DNA from: Candidatus Bathyarchaeota archaeon RBG_13_60_20
GTDB taxonomy: Archaea > Thermoproteota > Bathyarchaeia > TCS64
Reading direction: 5' to 3'
Assembly: GCA_001775965.1 (NCBI GenBank)
Contig: MEZG01000068.1
Span: forward strand, 1 to 41,533
Length of the DNA: 41,533 nt
A program made the position numbers and the translations under genes. Positions 14,454 through 21,211 of this stretch are shown one piece after another (within the stretch, counting starts at the first letter, position 1; the number at the start of each line of letters is the position of its first letter). The notes beneath the pieces were generated by a model. It did no database searches and was not told the origin of the DNA. It saw nothing but the letters and a program-made list of their open reading frames with translations.

Positions 14454-16012
14454 AACAGGTCCTCGTCCTGCATGTAGGACCGCCCCAGCCGTAGGGCCAG
14501 GGCAGCCTTCTCAAGCTCCCTGCCCAGGTAGGCAGCGTGGTCCAGCTTGGTTACGAGGTTAAGGCGGATGATGGTCTGGTACACCTCCCTGGCGTCCACG
14601 CCCTTGATGATTGTCCCGGGCGCGTCGCTCCCCTGGAGGTAGTGTAGGGCTACTATCTCCCCGGCCTCCCTGTCCACTTGGACCTTGAACCACCCCGCCT
14701 CGTCGGGCCTGAAAACATCCTCGCCGACGGCCTCCGCGACTCGGGCCGATCCATAGAGGCTCCCGTCGTACGCCTCCTCCGTCCACCTCTTCTCCTTGAG
14801 CAGCAGCAGGTCCACGCCCAGGTCCTTGGGCACCGTCCCCTTCGCCTCCGCCAGAAACATCATCTGGGAGGCTCGGACAGCCTCCCGGACGCTGCCCCTC
14901 GCCTTGACGCTGTGCTCCGGGACATGCAGCATGTTGGCCCCGGCCTCCCGGGCAAGAGCCGCCAGGGTGGCGTTGACACCCTGGGAGTCGGCGTCGATGA
15001 GCTCTGTGGCGTTGCCTATGCCGAAGAGGAGCGGCACCCCGGGGCGCAGCTCCTTGAAGCGCCTGTAGCTCTCTAGCGCCACCAGCAGCCCGGGACGCAG
15101 GAGAGGCTCCGCGACTAGGTCGCCTATGACCCTGGTGACGCCCAGCTCCCTGGCCCGCTTGATGTTCTCGTCCAGGGCTCGGACCCTCTCCTGGGGAGTG
15201 CTGGGGAGACGACCCCGATTCATGTCCGTGGGGAGGACCACCACTGCCTGTTCGGTCAAGAGGGGCGCCGTTTCCTCCAGGTTCCCCGCGTCCACGCTTA
15301 GGACCAGGTCCACGCCGGCCTCCGCCGCGGCGCCTATCTCGGCGGGGTCAAGGGTGTCGATGCTCACCGGGAGCCCCGCGGCATCCCTCACGGCGGAGAC
15401 CAGGGGCCCGACGGCTTCGGGCCTCGGATCGCCCGCCAACATCCCTATGTCGATGACGTGGGCGCCCTGCCCCTTGTAGTACTTGGCCCTGTCGGCCACC
15501 TCGGCCAGGCTGAGGAGGGGGGCGCTCACCACCTCGGCTATGACTCTCATGGGCAGCCCGTCGCTGACCGGCAGAACGCGCTCTCCTCCGCCCACCACGA
15601 TGCCACCCCTGGACCTGAATACGCTTTCCCAGTCCGCCTCGGCCCTCTCCAGCTCCCCTAAGGTTCTCCTAGCCGCCTGGTCCCTGATGAGGTCCGATGC
15701 CGGGAGGGTCCTGGACAGCTGGACGCCCGATGACAGGGCCAGGGGTATGTCGGCGAAGTGGACCGGGCCCTTGTAGGTGGGGACCCCCGTGGCCTCCTCC
15801 ACACGCGACACGTCGCCGCTCACCGTCCCAGGCATCAGGATCATGTCATAGCCGTCAAGGTTCATTCGGCTGAGTGCGCTGGCCGCGAAGCCGGGGGTTA
15901 TGAACGAGGCCACGGACACGGGCAGGGCCTTGACGTCCACGCCACCGAGTCCATCCACCGCCCTTCGGACCGCCGCCTCGGCGAGCCTCCCTGTGACGAC
16001 GAGGACCCTCAA
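14450..16012 (-). CDS. Dihydropteroate-synthase-like protein (DUF6513 + pterin-binding + DUF4346)
   Basis: This 520-residue protein belongs to the archaeal dihydropteroate-synthase-related family (TIGR00284). It has an N-terminal domain (residues 1 to about 160, with ILMPGTVSGDVSRVEEATGVP), a TIM-barrel pterin-binding domain (HVIDIGMLAGDPRPEA, SIDTLDPAEIGAA, DLVLSVDAGN, GNATELIDAD), and a C-terminal DUF4346-like domain from about residue 390. In H4MPT synthesis a DHPS-type step joins the pterin to beta-RFAP, the product of the neighbouring enzyme, so this is the likely role. Direct proof for the family is limited as far as I know. Its start lies 7 bases after the stop of the beta-RFAP synthase gene, in one operon. 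Confidence 0.85.
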   Translation of the reverse strand: MRVLVVTGRLAEAAVRRAVDGLGGVDVKALPVSVASFITPGFAASALSRMNLDGYDMILMPGTVSGDVSRVEEATGVPTYKGPVHFADIPLALSSGVQLSRTLPASDLIRDQAARRTLGELERAEADWESVFRSRGGIVVGGGERVLPVSDGLPMRVIAEVVSAPLLSLAEVADRAKYYKGQGAHVIDIGMLAGDPRPEAVGPLVSAVRDAAGLPVSIDTLDPAEIGAAAEAGVDLVLSVDAGNLEETAPLLTEQAVVVLPTDMNRGRLPSTPQERVRALDENIKRARELGVTRVIGDLVAEPLLRPGLLVALESYRRFKELRPGVPLLFGIGNATELIDADSQGVNATLAALAREAGANMLHVPEHSVKARGSVREAVRASQMMFLAEAKGTVPKDLGVDLLLLKEKRWTEEAYDGSLYGSARVAEAVGEDVFRPDEAGWFKVQVDREAGEIVALHYLQGSDAPGTIIKGVDAREVYQTIIRLNLVTKLDHAAYLGRELEKAALALRLGRSYMQDEDLF

Positions 16013-16018
16013 ACGTGA

Positions 16019-17071
16019 TCAACCCTCGCGGATGACTGCGCCCACGTTGTCGGCGGCCGCGACGAATGCTTCGCCCCGCCCGTCCTTGTTGAGGAACCGT
16101 TCGAGGGACGCTGCAAGCCTCCCCGCCTGGGCCCGTCCTTCGGCCAGCCCGTAGAGAGCCGGCCCCCATGAGCTCTGGCCAGCGCCAAGGGCCCCCTCCG
16201 CCAGGAGGTAGTTCACCCCCGCCTCGATCCCGGGGTGGCTGTAGACGCCCCCCTGGACCTTGGCCCAGTACGAGCCGAACATAGTGTCCAGCTTGGTCAT
16301 GGCGTCCCCGAACCTCTCTATGTCAGGCTCTATGATGGACGGGATCATCTGGAGGAGCACCAGCCTAGCGACGTCGGCGACGACCTCGGCCGGCGGCGGC
16401 TCCAAGGCCCTGAATGCGGCCTTCTCCTGCTCGCCGCTGACCCCCCTCTTGATGTCCGGGATGCCTATAACGAACAGCCAGTCGTCAGGCACCCTGTGCC
16501 TGAAGACCAGTGGCGGCACGGCATCCCTGCGCGTCAAGGCGTGGCCACCGTCTACAATAAAGCCTCCCCCAAGGAAGGCGTGGACCCCTACCCCTGAGAC
16601 TCTGCTGCGGCCGAAGCGGACGGCGATCTCCTCCGGCTCTAGGCTCAGGTCGTGTAATCGTGCCAGGGCGGTGCCCAGGGCCATGACCAGCTGGGTGCCT
16701 GAGCCGAAGCCCGTGTGCTCGGGTATGTCCTCCACGATCTCCACGTCCACGCCAGAATCGACGCCGCCGTCCCTCAGGAGGGTCTCGACGATGTTCGCGG
16801 CCCTGTCCGACCTGGCGCCCCTGATCCTCGTCTCGCCGCTGTCACTGACCTTCACTGTGAGCCGCGGCCGATCCACGGCGACCCCCACGCTCCCGTGGAT
16901 CCTGCCCAGGTCGCCCCTCATGTCCACTATACCGAACTGCAGCCTCGACGGGGTGGTTATGCTGATCTCTACGCCGTTACCCTCCAGCTTGGTATCATGT
17001 CTTCTAGCTTGTCCACTACCGCGTGCTCGGGGGAGCCCTGTGGCGATACCCGCCTCACGGTCGCCGTGCAC
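16019..17071 (-). CDS. mptG: Beta-ribofuranosylaminobenzene 5'-phosphate synthase
   Basis: Beta-RFAP synthase condenses 4-hydroxybenzoate (or p-aminobenzoate) with PRPP, releasing CO2, the first committed step toward the arylamine part of methanopterin. The sequence shows TPSRLQFGIVDMRGDLGRIHGSVGVAVD at the start of the conserved region and a GHMP-type loop IPEHTGFGSGTQLVMALGTALA. It ends in QSSWGPALYGLAEG. The start is unclear. ATG 17071 would add about 33 residues and overlap DUF447 by about 100 bases. CTG 16987 is a second option. The conserved region begins at GTA 16972, 6 bases after a strong ggagggt ribosome site and overlapping the DUF447 stop. Confidence 0.92.
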   Translation of the reverse strand: MHGDREAGIATGLPRARGSGQARRHDTKLEGNGVEISITTPSRLQFGIVDMRGDLGRIHGSVGVAVDRPRLTVKVSDSGETRIRGARSDRAANIVETLLRDGGVDSGVDVEIVEDIPEHTGFGSGTQLVMALGTALARLHDLSLEPEEIAVRFGRSRVSGVGVHAFLGGGFIVDGGHALTRRDAVPPLVFRHRVPDDWLFVIGIPDIKRGVSGEQEKAAFRALEPPPAEVVADVARLVLLQMIPSIIEPDIERFGDAMTKLDTMFGSYWAKVQGGVYSHPGIEAGVNYLLAEGALGAGQSSWGPALYGLAEGRAQAGRLAASLERFLNKDGRGEAFVAAADNVGAVIREG

Positions 17072-17616
17072 TCATCTATCTTCCGGATCAGCGCCTCGGC
17101 TTCCCCTCTCCGCCCCTGCTCGCTGAACGCCTTGACTCTCGTCGCGTGTATCACCGCCTCAACGGCCTGGTTCCTCCCCCTGCTGAAGACCGTGGGGTAC
17201 GCCTCGCCCACCGTTATCTTGACTGGCGTGGCGGTGAATAAACCCCTTTCGCCGAGTGTGGATGACTCCTGTTTCACCTCGACGATGATCGTTGAATCCG
17301 CCCCCATCAGCCTCATGTCGGGCTCCACGTGCGGCTGGTCCTCGATCTCGTCCTTAAAGGCCGTGGCTAGGAAGAGCAGGGGATCGAGGGTGGTGTTGAT
17401 GGAAGCCCTGCCTCCTCTCATCAGGTTCGCGTAGGTGGCGCTGGTCCTGTAGGGGCTCAGTCCGAGGTGCCGCCCCATCAGTCTGACGCCCATGGGCGCG
17501 GCGTTGAACGAGCCGTCGCTGTTCACCGTGACCAGTATTGTCTCCACTACGGCGCCCTGGGTGAAGCCCATCTTCGCAAGCGTCCCGATCAGATCAGACA
17601 TATCTGTGGAGGCCAA
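16969..17616 (-). CDS. DUF447 family FMN-binding split-barrel protein
   Basis: DUF447 proteins adopt an FMN-binding split-barrel fold and are found in archaea and in methylotrophic bacteria beside H4MPT synthesis genes; no reaction is established that I know of. The 215-residue protein shows ETILVTVNSDGSFNAAPMGVRL, LSPYRTSATYANLMRGGRASIN and a C-terminal helical part (residues 150-210). ATG 17616 or ATG 17601 can serve as start; the latter (MSDLIGTLAKMG) fits homologues about as well. It lies 39 bases after the COG2413 gene and overlaps the start of mptG, so it is in the H4MPT operon. Confidence 0.85.
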   Translation of the reverse strand: MASTDMSDLIGTLAKMGFTQGAVVETILVTVNSDGSFNAAPMGVRLMGRHLGLSPYRTSATYANLMRGGRASINTTLDPLLFLATAFKDEIEDQPHVEPDMRLMGADSTIIVEVKQESSTLGERGLFTATPVKITVGEAYPTVFSRGRNQAVEAVIHATRVKAFSEQGRRGEAEALIRKIDECTATVRRVSPQGSPEHAVVDKLEDMIPSWRVTA

Positions 17617-17655
17617 AGGTGTATACAGTAAAGGCTATGCGGGTTTACTAAAAAA

Positions 17656-18660
17656 TTATGGGGGTTCTAGGGGGATCATGTAGTCGCGGGCTCCACCTAG
17701 AACGACTCTGAGGCGACCATCCGGGCCCCTGACCTTCTCCAGTGTACCCCGTATCTCCACCCTCTCCCCCGCCAAGGCCTGCTCAGTGAACTTGCCCCTG
17801 TAGCTCACGGCCTCGCTCACCTGCCCCAGCCCCTCGGGTTCAACGGGTTCAAGCATGCCTAACTGGTAGCTGCAAGGCGTGAATATGGAGCACGAGGAGT
17901 CCGTGACTCTGGCTCTGAAGACGGCCTCGCCGACGGGGGCTGAGGGGGCGGCATCGGGCTCAGGCCTCAGGAGCCGTATGAAGTAGTCTCTGCCGTCGAC
18001 CCTGCCGTGCAGCACCTTCCTGACCTCTACCTCCGCCAGGGCGTCCAGATCGACGCCCGCCTTGCCCCATCTGCGTAACAGGACCTCCTTGACCGTCTCA
18101 GCGTCGTACGGCTGAACCCAGCCCTTCCTGCTTCTCAGCAGCCTCAGCGCCTTGTAGACTGAGCGGCCTTCGTCCGCCCCGTACACGTTGAGGTCCACGT
18201 CGGAGCCTTCCCGGTTGAGGCCAATGAGAAGCGACCCCGATACGCCGAAGCTCCTTGTGGGCACGCCGCTTCCATTGCTTAGGGCCTCGACCAGCCTCTT
18301 GACCGTCGCCTCAAGGCCGGGCTGAGGCTTCTGGAGAACATGCCCAAGCCTCTCCCTGGGGTCGTACATCCTCTCGATGCGTTTAAGGGGCACGGTCTGC
18401 AGGGTGAGGCCGAGCATAGGCACGTGGTTCAGGTATTGGGGGTGGCGGAGCCTCAGGTACTCGGTGGTCTCGTCGGGGTCGCTCACCCTCCTGTACCTGA
18501 CGCCGTCGAGGACCCTATCGCCCTCCTCATCTGGGATGTAGCGGAGGTAGGCGATGACCATGCTGTCTGGGTGTCTGCTCCCCTTCACAGCGAAGAAGAG
18601 GCCCTCGGCGGTCCTGATGTAGTCGCCCTCGTTGTACTCCTGGAAGCTGATCATACCCAA
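17656..18660 (-). CDS. COG2413-type predicted nucleotidyltransferase (paralogue 1)
   Basis: This archaeal protein of unknown role (334 residues) has three parts. An N-terminal domain (about 1-95, EYNEGDYIRTAEGLFFAVKG) is followed by a polymerase-beta-like nucleotidyltransferase core with GS142-143 and D154-x-D156. A C-terminal OB-like strand domain (about 280-330, VSYRGKFTEQALAGERVEIRG) ends it. The GS and DxD positions are those of NTP and metal binding in this superfamily. The start may be TTG 18660 or ATG 18654. It heads the operon with DUF447, mptG and the DHPS-like gene. A clear paralogue ends the mch-fwd operon at 28203-29219, so an H4MPT-linked function is suspected. Confidence 0.8.
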   Translation of the reverse strand: MGMISFQEYNEGDYIRTAEGLFFAVKGSRHPDSMVIAYLRYIPDEEGDRVLDGVRYRRVSDPDETTEYLRLRHPQYLNHVPMLGLTLQTVPLKRIERMYDPRERLGHVLQKPQPGLEATVKRLVEALSNGSGVPTRSFGVSGSLLIGLNREGSDVDLNVYGADEGRSVYKALRLLRSRKGWVQPYDAETVKEVLLRRWGKAGVDLDALAEVEVRKVLHGRVDGRDYFIRLLRPEPDAAPSAPVGEAVFRARVTDSSCSIFTPCSYQLGMLEPVEPEGLGQVSEAVSYRGKFTEQALAGERVEIRGTLEKVRGPDGRLRVVLGGARDYMIPLEPP

Positions 18661-18685
18661 GTATTAACTTGTGACTGGCGGGCCC

Positions 18686-18693
18686 TATATATT
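18686..18693. promoter_or_regulatory. TATA element between COG2413 and CitG-like genes
   Basis: TATATATT lies in the 32-base divergent gap and reaches the first base of the longest-frame TTG 18693 of the CitG-like gene. A TATA box here would start transcription near 18715. This argues that the real CitG-like start is an internal one such as TTG 18714 or TTG 18732. Confidence 0.5.
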
Positions 18694-19655
18694 TGAGCAG
18701 CGTGGTGCAGCCATTGGGCGGTGTAGGCAGCTTGGTGGGTGGGTGCGCGTCCCTTGCGGCCCTCCTGGAGGTGTCGGCGTACCCTAAGCCTGGGAACGTG
18801 CACCGCCTTAGGGACTTCGATGGGACGCGCTACGAGCACTTCCTCGCGGGAGGAGTCTCCCTGGCCCCGTGGATGGCCGCGCTCGCCGACGAAGGCGCCC
18901 GCGTCAAGGCACAGGGCGGCGGCTGGGAAGGCATCCGACTCGGAGAGCACATACTTGGGGCGGTGGAAGACATGACGCGGTGGCAGAAGGGCGGGAACAC
19001 CCACCTGGGCGTCATCCTTCTCTTCGCGCCCGTGGCCGCTGCGGCAGGCGCCTCGCTGGAGAACGGCAGAGCGGATCCCAAGAGGCTCAGGGAGAACCTG
19101 TTGGACGCCGTGGCCGCCGCGACGCCCGGCGACGCAGCCGACATCTACAGGGCCATAGGCGCGGCTATGACCAGGGAGAACTTGGGCTCCGTTGAAAGGC
19201 TCGACGTCTCGGACTCCTCGTCCATAGACTACATACTGAGGCGGGGTGTCACGCCCCTTGAGATATTCCAGGAATGCTCGGGGCGGGACGCGATATGCGG
19301 AGAGTGGGCCACGGGCTTCAGTGTGACGTTCGAGGAGGGGTACACCTACCTGGCGGATCGGCTGCTTTCCGGCTCTGTTAACGACTCTGTAGTGGACACG
19401 TTCCTGCGCATCCTCTCAAGGCACCCTGACTCGCTGATACGGAGGAAGAGGGGGGAGGAGGCCGCGAGAGCTGTGAGCGAGAAGGCCCAGAGGGTTCTGG
19501 ACAGCGGGGGCGCCTCAAGCGACGAGGGGCGAAGGCTGCTGCTCGAATTGGACGACGAGCTTCAGGCTGGAGGGGGGGAGCTGAACCCTGGCACCTCCGC
19601 CGACCTTACGGCGTCCTCACTGTTCGTGAACCTGCTAGGCGGGTGGAGGCCCTAG
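18693..19655 (+). CDS. CitG-like triphosphoribosyl-dephospho-CoA synthase family protein
   Basis: CitG/MdcB enzymes move a ribosyl group from ATP onto dephospho-CoA, releasing adenine, to make a citrate-lyase prosthetic-group precursor. The archaeal family members, including this one, lie beside H4MPT genes with no citrate lyase nearby, so the substrate is probably different. The sequence (up to 320 residues) has the family hallmark LEVSAYPKPGNVHR, then GGVSLAPWMAALADEG and QKGGNTHLGVILLFAP. The longest start is TTG 18693, but a TATA box at 18686-18693 favours TTG 18714 or 18732. Its TAG stop interlocks with the convergent CBS gene in a CTAG at 19652-19655. Confidence 0.85.
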   Translation: MSSVVQPLGGVGSLVGGCASLAALLEVSAYPKPGNVHRLRDFDGTRYEHFLAGGVSLAPWMAALADEGARVKAQGGGWEGIRLGEHILGAVEDMTRWQKGGNTHLGVILLFAPVAAAAGASLENGRADPKRLRENLLDAVAAATPGDAADIYRAIGAAMTRENLGSVERLDVSDSSSIDYILRRGVTPLEIFQECSGRDAICGEWATGFSVTFEEGYTYLADRLLSGSVNDSVVDTFLRILSRHPDSLIRRKRGEEAARAVSEKAQRVLDSGGASSDEGRRLLLELDDELQAGGGELNPGTSADLTASSLFVNLLGGWRP

Positions 19656-20083
19656 GACGAGTACTGGCGCAGGTAGTGGGGGTACGTCTCGCAGAACTCC
19701 CTGATGCCCTCCTCGGTCACAAGGCCCCTCACGGTCCTGTGCTCCTGGACCCCGAGGCAGCCGATGCCGTACTTCCTCATCACGCCTAGGGCGTCGTTCA
19801 GGGGCGTGTCTATGTCCACAGTGATGAGGGGCACCGATACCAGGTCCTTCACGAGGAGGCTGGCCTTGTCCTCGGTCTCGATGAGCCACCTCATGATGTC
19901 CTTGTTCGTTATTAGGCCGATGGGGTCCTGGTCCTCGTAGACGATGAGCGCCTCGTAGTCCTCCCCCATGAGCTTGCGGGTCACCTCGATGAGCCTATCC
20001 TCGGCCCTTGCCATTGGGGGAGCCTTGTTCATGAGGACCCTGCAGGGGAGGCCGCAGAACTCGGAGTTAAGCTGGATGCCCAT
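19652..20083 (-). CDS. Two-CBS-domain protein
   Basis: The 143-residue protein is a bare CBS pair (Bateman module). The first CBS domain covers about residues 14-70, ending GLITNKDIMRWLIE, and the second about 78-137, ending RGLVTEEGIREF. Such modules bind adenine nucleotides or SAM and regulate partner proteins. No partner domain is fused and no candidate partner is evident from position. ATG 20083 is preceded by gaggaaggt and by AT-rich TATA candidates at 20096-20120. The gene is divergent from the pyruvate-kinase-C-like gene across a gap with two inverted repeats. Confidence 0.88.
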   Translation of the reverse strand: MGIQLNSEFCGLPCRVLMNKAPPMARAEDRLIEVTRKLMGEDYEALIVYEDQDPIGLITNKDIMRWLIETEDKASLLVKDLVSVPLITVDIDTPLNDALGVMRKYGIGCLGVQEHRTVRGLVTEEGIREFCETYPHYLRQYSS

Positions 20084-20123
20084 ACCTTCCTCAGCAAATA
20101 CTATACTTACACGTGTTTATTTA

Positions 20124-20141
20124 GTTTTCAATCATGAAAAC
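20124..20141. promoter_or_regulatory. Inverted repeat GTTTTC-N6-GAAAAC
   Basis: Perfect 6-base arms with a 6-base spacer lie in the 165-base gap between the CBS gene and the pyruvate-kinase-C-like gene, next to the CBS TATA candidate. It is a possible operator. Function is inferred from symmetry and position only. Confidence 0.4.
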
Positions 20142-20144
20142 CCG

Positions 20145-20169
20145 TCAAATTCTCGCAAGCTGAATTTGA
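20145..20169. promoter_or_regulatory. Inverted repeat TCAAATTC-N9-GAATTTGA
   Basis: Perfect 8-base arms with a 9-base spacer follow three bases after the preceding dyad. The element lies upstream of a TATA-like gttatagc (about 20191-20198) for the plus-strand gene. It is either an operator or a hairpin. Confidence 0.45.
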
Positions 20170-20248
20170 TGTCAGGCTCACCTGAAAAAAGTTATAGCCT
20201 CAGATCCCTCACCTCTACTGATGGCTATTGGACTCAGGTAGCGGCATC

Positions 20249-20734
20249 ATGTTCGTGGGAAAGAAGACGAAGCCAAACGCGGTCTACGAGGCGATAAGGG
20301 CACATCTACCGGCTGACAGCGGCAAGGTGGTCATAGCCAGCCACAAGGGGAAGTCGGCGCTGAAGCTGGCCGAGACCCTCGGGAAGCAGGCCCAAGTGGT
20401 GAGCGTCACCGAGTTCACCTACGACGACGACACCAAGAAGGAGATGAAGAAGCTGAACGTCGTCCCCGTGGAGAAGGCCGAGCTGCCCGTACAGGACGAC
20501 AGGGGGATGAGGGAGACCCTGCTCATGTTCGGGTCGGGTGTGAAGGCAGCCCTGGAGGTGGCCACAGTCGCGTCGGGGAAGAAGCTGGTGAAAGGCGAGT
20601 TCATAGTCGTCGCGGGGGAGAAGGAGGGCTTCGACACCGTGCTGCTCCTGGACACGGAGCACCCCCAGAAGGAGCAGATATCTGACCCGCTGAAGCACAT
20701 CAAGGTGAAGAGGTTCATCGCTCTCCCTGAGTAG
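20249..20734 (+). CDS. Pyruvate kinase C-terminal-domain-like protein
   Basis: The 161-residue protein resembles stand-alone archaeal proteins with the pyruvate kinase alpha/beta (C-terminal) fold, without a kinase barrel. It shows ASHKGKSALKLAETLGKQAQVVSVTEF near residues 30-57 and FGSGVKAALEVATVASGKKLVKGEFIVVAG near 93-122. No catalytic function is known. In pyruvate kinase the equivalent domain binds allosteric effectors, so ligand sensing is conceivable. The frame opens at TTG 20228, but ATG 20249 gives a better N-terminus (MFVGKKTKPN). The upstream gap holds two inverted repeats. Confidence 0.72.
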   Translation: MFVGKKTKPNAVYEAIRAHLPADSGKVVIASHKGKSALKLAETLGKQAQVVSVTEFTYDDDTKKEMKKLNVVPVEKAELPVQDDRGMRETLLMFGSGVKAALEVATVASGKKLVKGEFIVVAGEKEGFDTVLLLDTEHPQKEQISDPLKHIKVKRFIALPE

Positions 20735-20742
20735 CCGCAAGG

Positions 20743-20754
20743 CGCAGATGTTTT
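20743..20754 (+). promoter_or_regulatory. Shared promoter element, copy 1 (before winged-helix gene)
   Basis: CGCAGATGTTTT, followed by ATC, lies about 25 bases before the likely transcription start of the winged-helix gene. The same 12 bases occur at 21163-21174 before mch. The TTTTA part can serve as a TATA box and the preceding bases as a BRE or regulator site. Confidence 0.45.
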
Positions 20755-20820
20755 ATCGGCTCTCTTCAGTTGTATAGTTGGCTTATCTTGTCAGACGTAA
20801 GCAAAACCGTTTCAGGCTCC

Positions 20821-21081
20821 ATGGAGGAGACCAAGGAGAGGCACAGGAGGTACCTTAGGGCCATCAATAGCCCCGTCAGGAGGGGAATCCTACGCGCGCT
20901 GAAGGAGGGACACGCAACGGCGGAGGCTCTGGTAAAGGCTACTGGCCTGGACGGCAAGACCCTGGGCTGGCACATGAAGCTCCTCGAGTACGGGTACTGC
21001 GTCGAGGCTAGGAGCACCGCCGAGGGAGAGGTCTACGTCTTGACCAGGGAGGGTGAAGTCGTGGACTTCATGGACAGGTAG
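20821..21081 (+). CDS. Small winged-helix DNA-binding protein
   Basis: This is a short (86-residue) putative transcription regulator. It carries an HTH of the ArsR/TrmB-like winged-helix type: HRRYLRAINSPVRRGILRALKEG, then ATAEALVKATGLDGKTLGWHMKLLEYGY as the recognition-helix part, and EVYVLTREGEVVDF as the wing. There is no ligand domain. The frame extends upstream to TTG 20770, but a TATA-like element at 20743-20756 implies transcription from about 20778, so ATG 20821 is the likely start. It lies just before the mch-fwd operon, and the two promoters share a 12-base word, so it is a candidate regulator of that operon. Confidence 0.75.
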   Translation: MEETKERHRRYLRAINSPVRRGILRALKEGHATAEALVKATGLDGKTLGWHMKLLEYGYCVEARSTAEGEVYVLTREGEVVDFMDR

Positions 21082-21109
21082 TCACCGAGTAGCGAGCCTC
21101 AGACTGATT

Positions 21110-21127
21110 ACATAACACGCATTATGT
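21110..21127. promoter_or_regulatory. Inverted repeat ACATAA-N6-TTATGT upstream of mch
   Basis: Perfect 6-base arms separated by six bases lie about 45 bases upstream of the proposed mch TATA element. A third half-like word, acataa, follows at 21138-21143. Position and symmetry suggest an activator or operator site for the C1 operon; this is inference. Confidence 0.4.
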
Positions 21128-21162
21128 GCTACAATTAACATAAAATCTGCTACTTATGACAC

Positions 21163-21174
21163 CGCAGATGTTTT
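21163..21174 (+). promoter_or_regulatory. Shared promoter element, copy 2 (before mch)
   Basis: CGCAGATGTTTT, followed by TAG, lies about 35 bases before GTG 21212 and matches the copy at 20743-20754. An aggtg ribosome-site-like string at 21199-21203 precedes the start codon. This is probably the promoter of the 8-kb mch-fwd operon. Confidence 0.5.
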
Positions 21175-21211
21175 TAGGTGCGGTAAAGCATCTCTGATAG
21201 GTGTCCTAATC

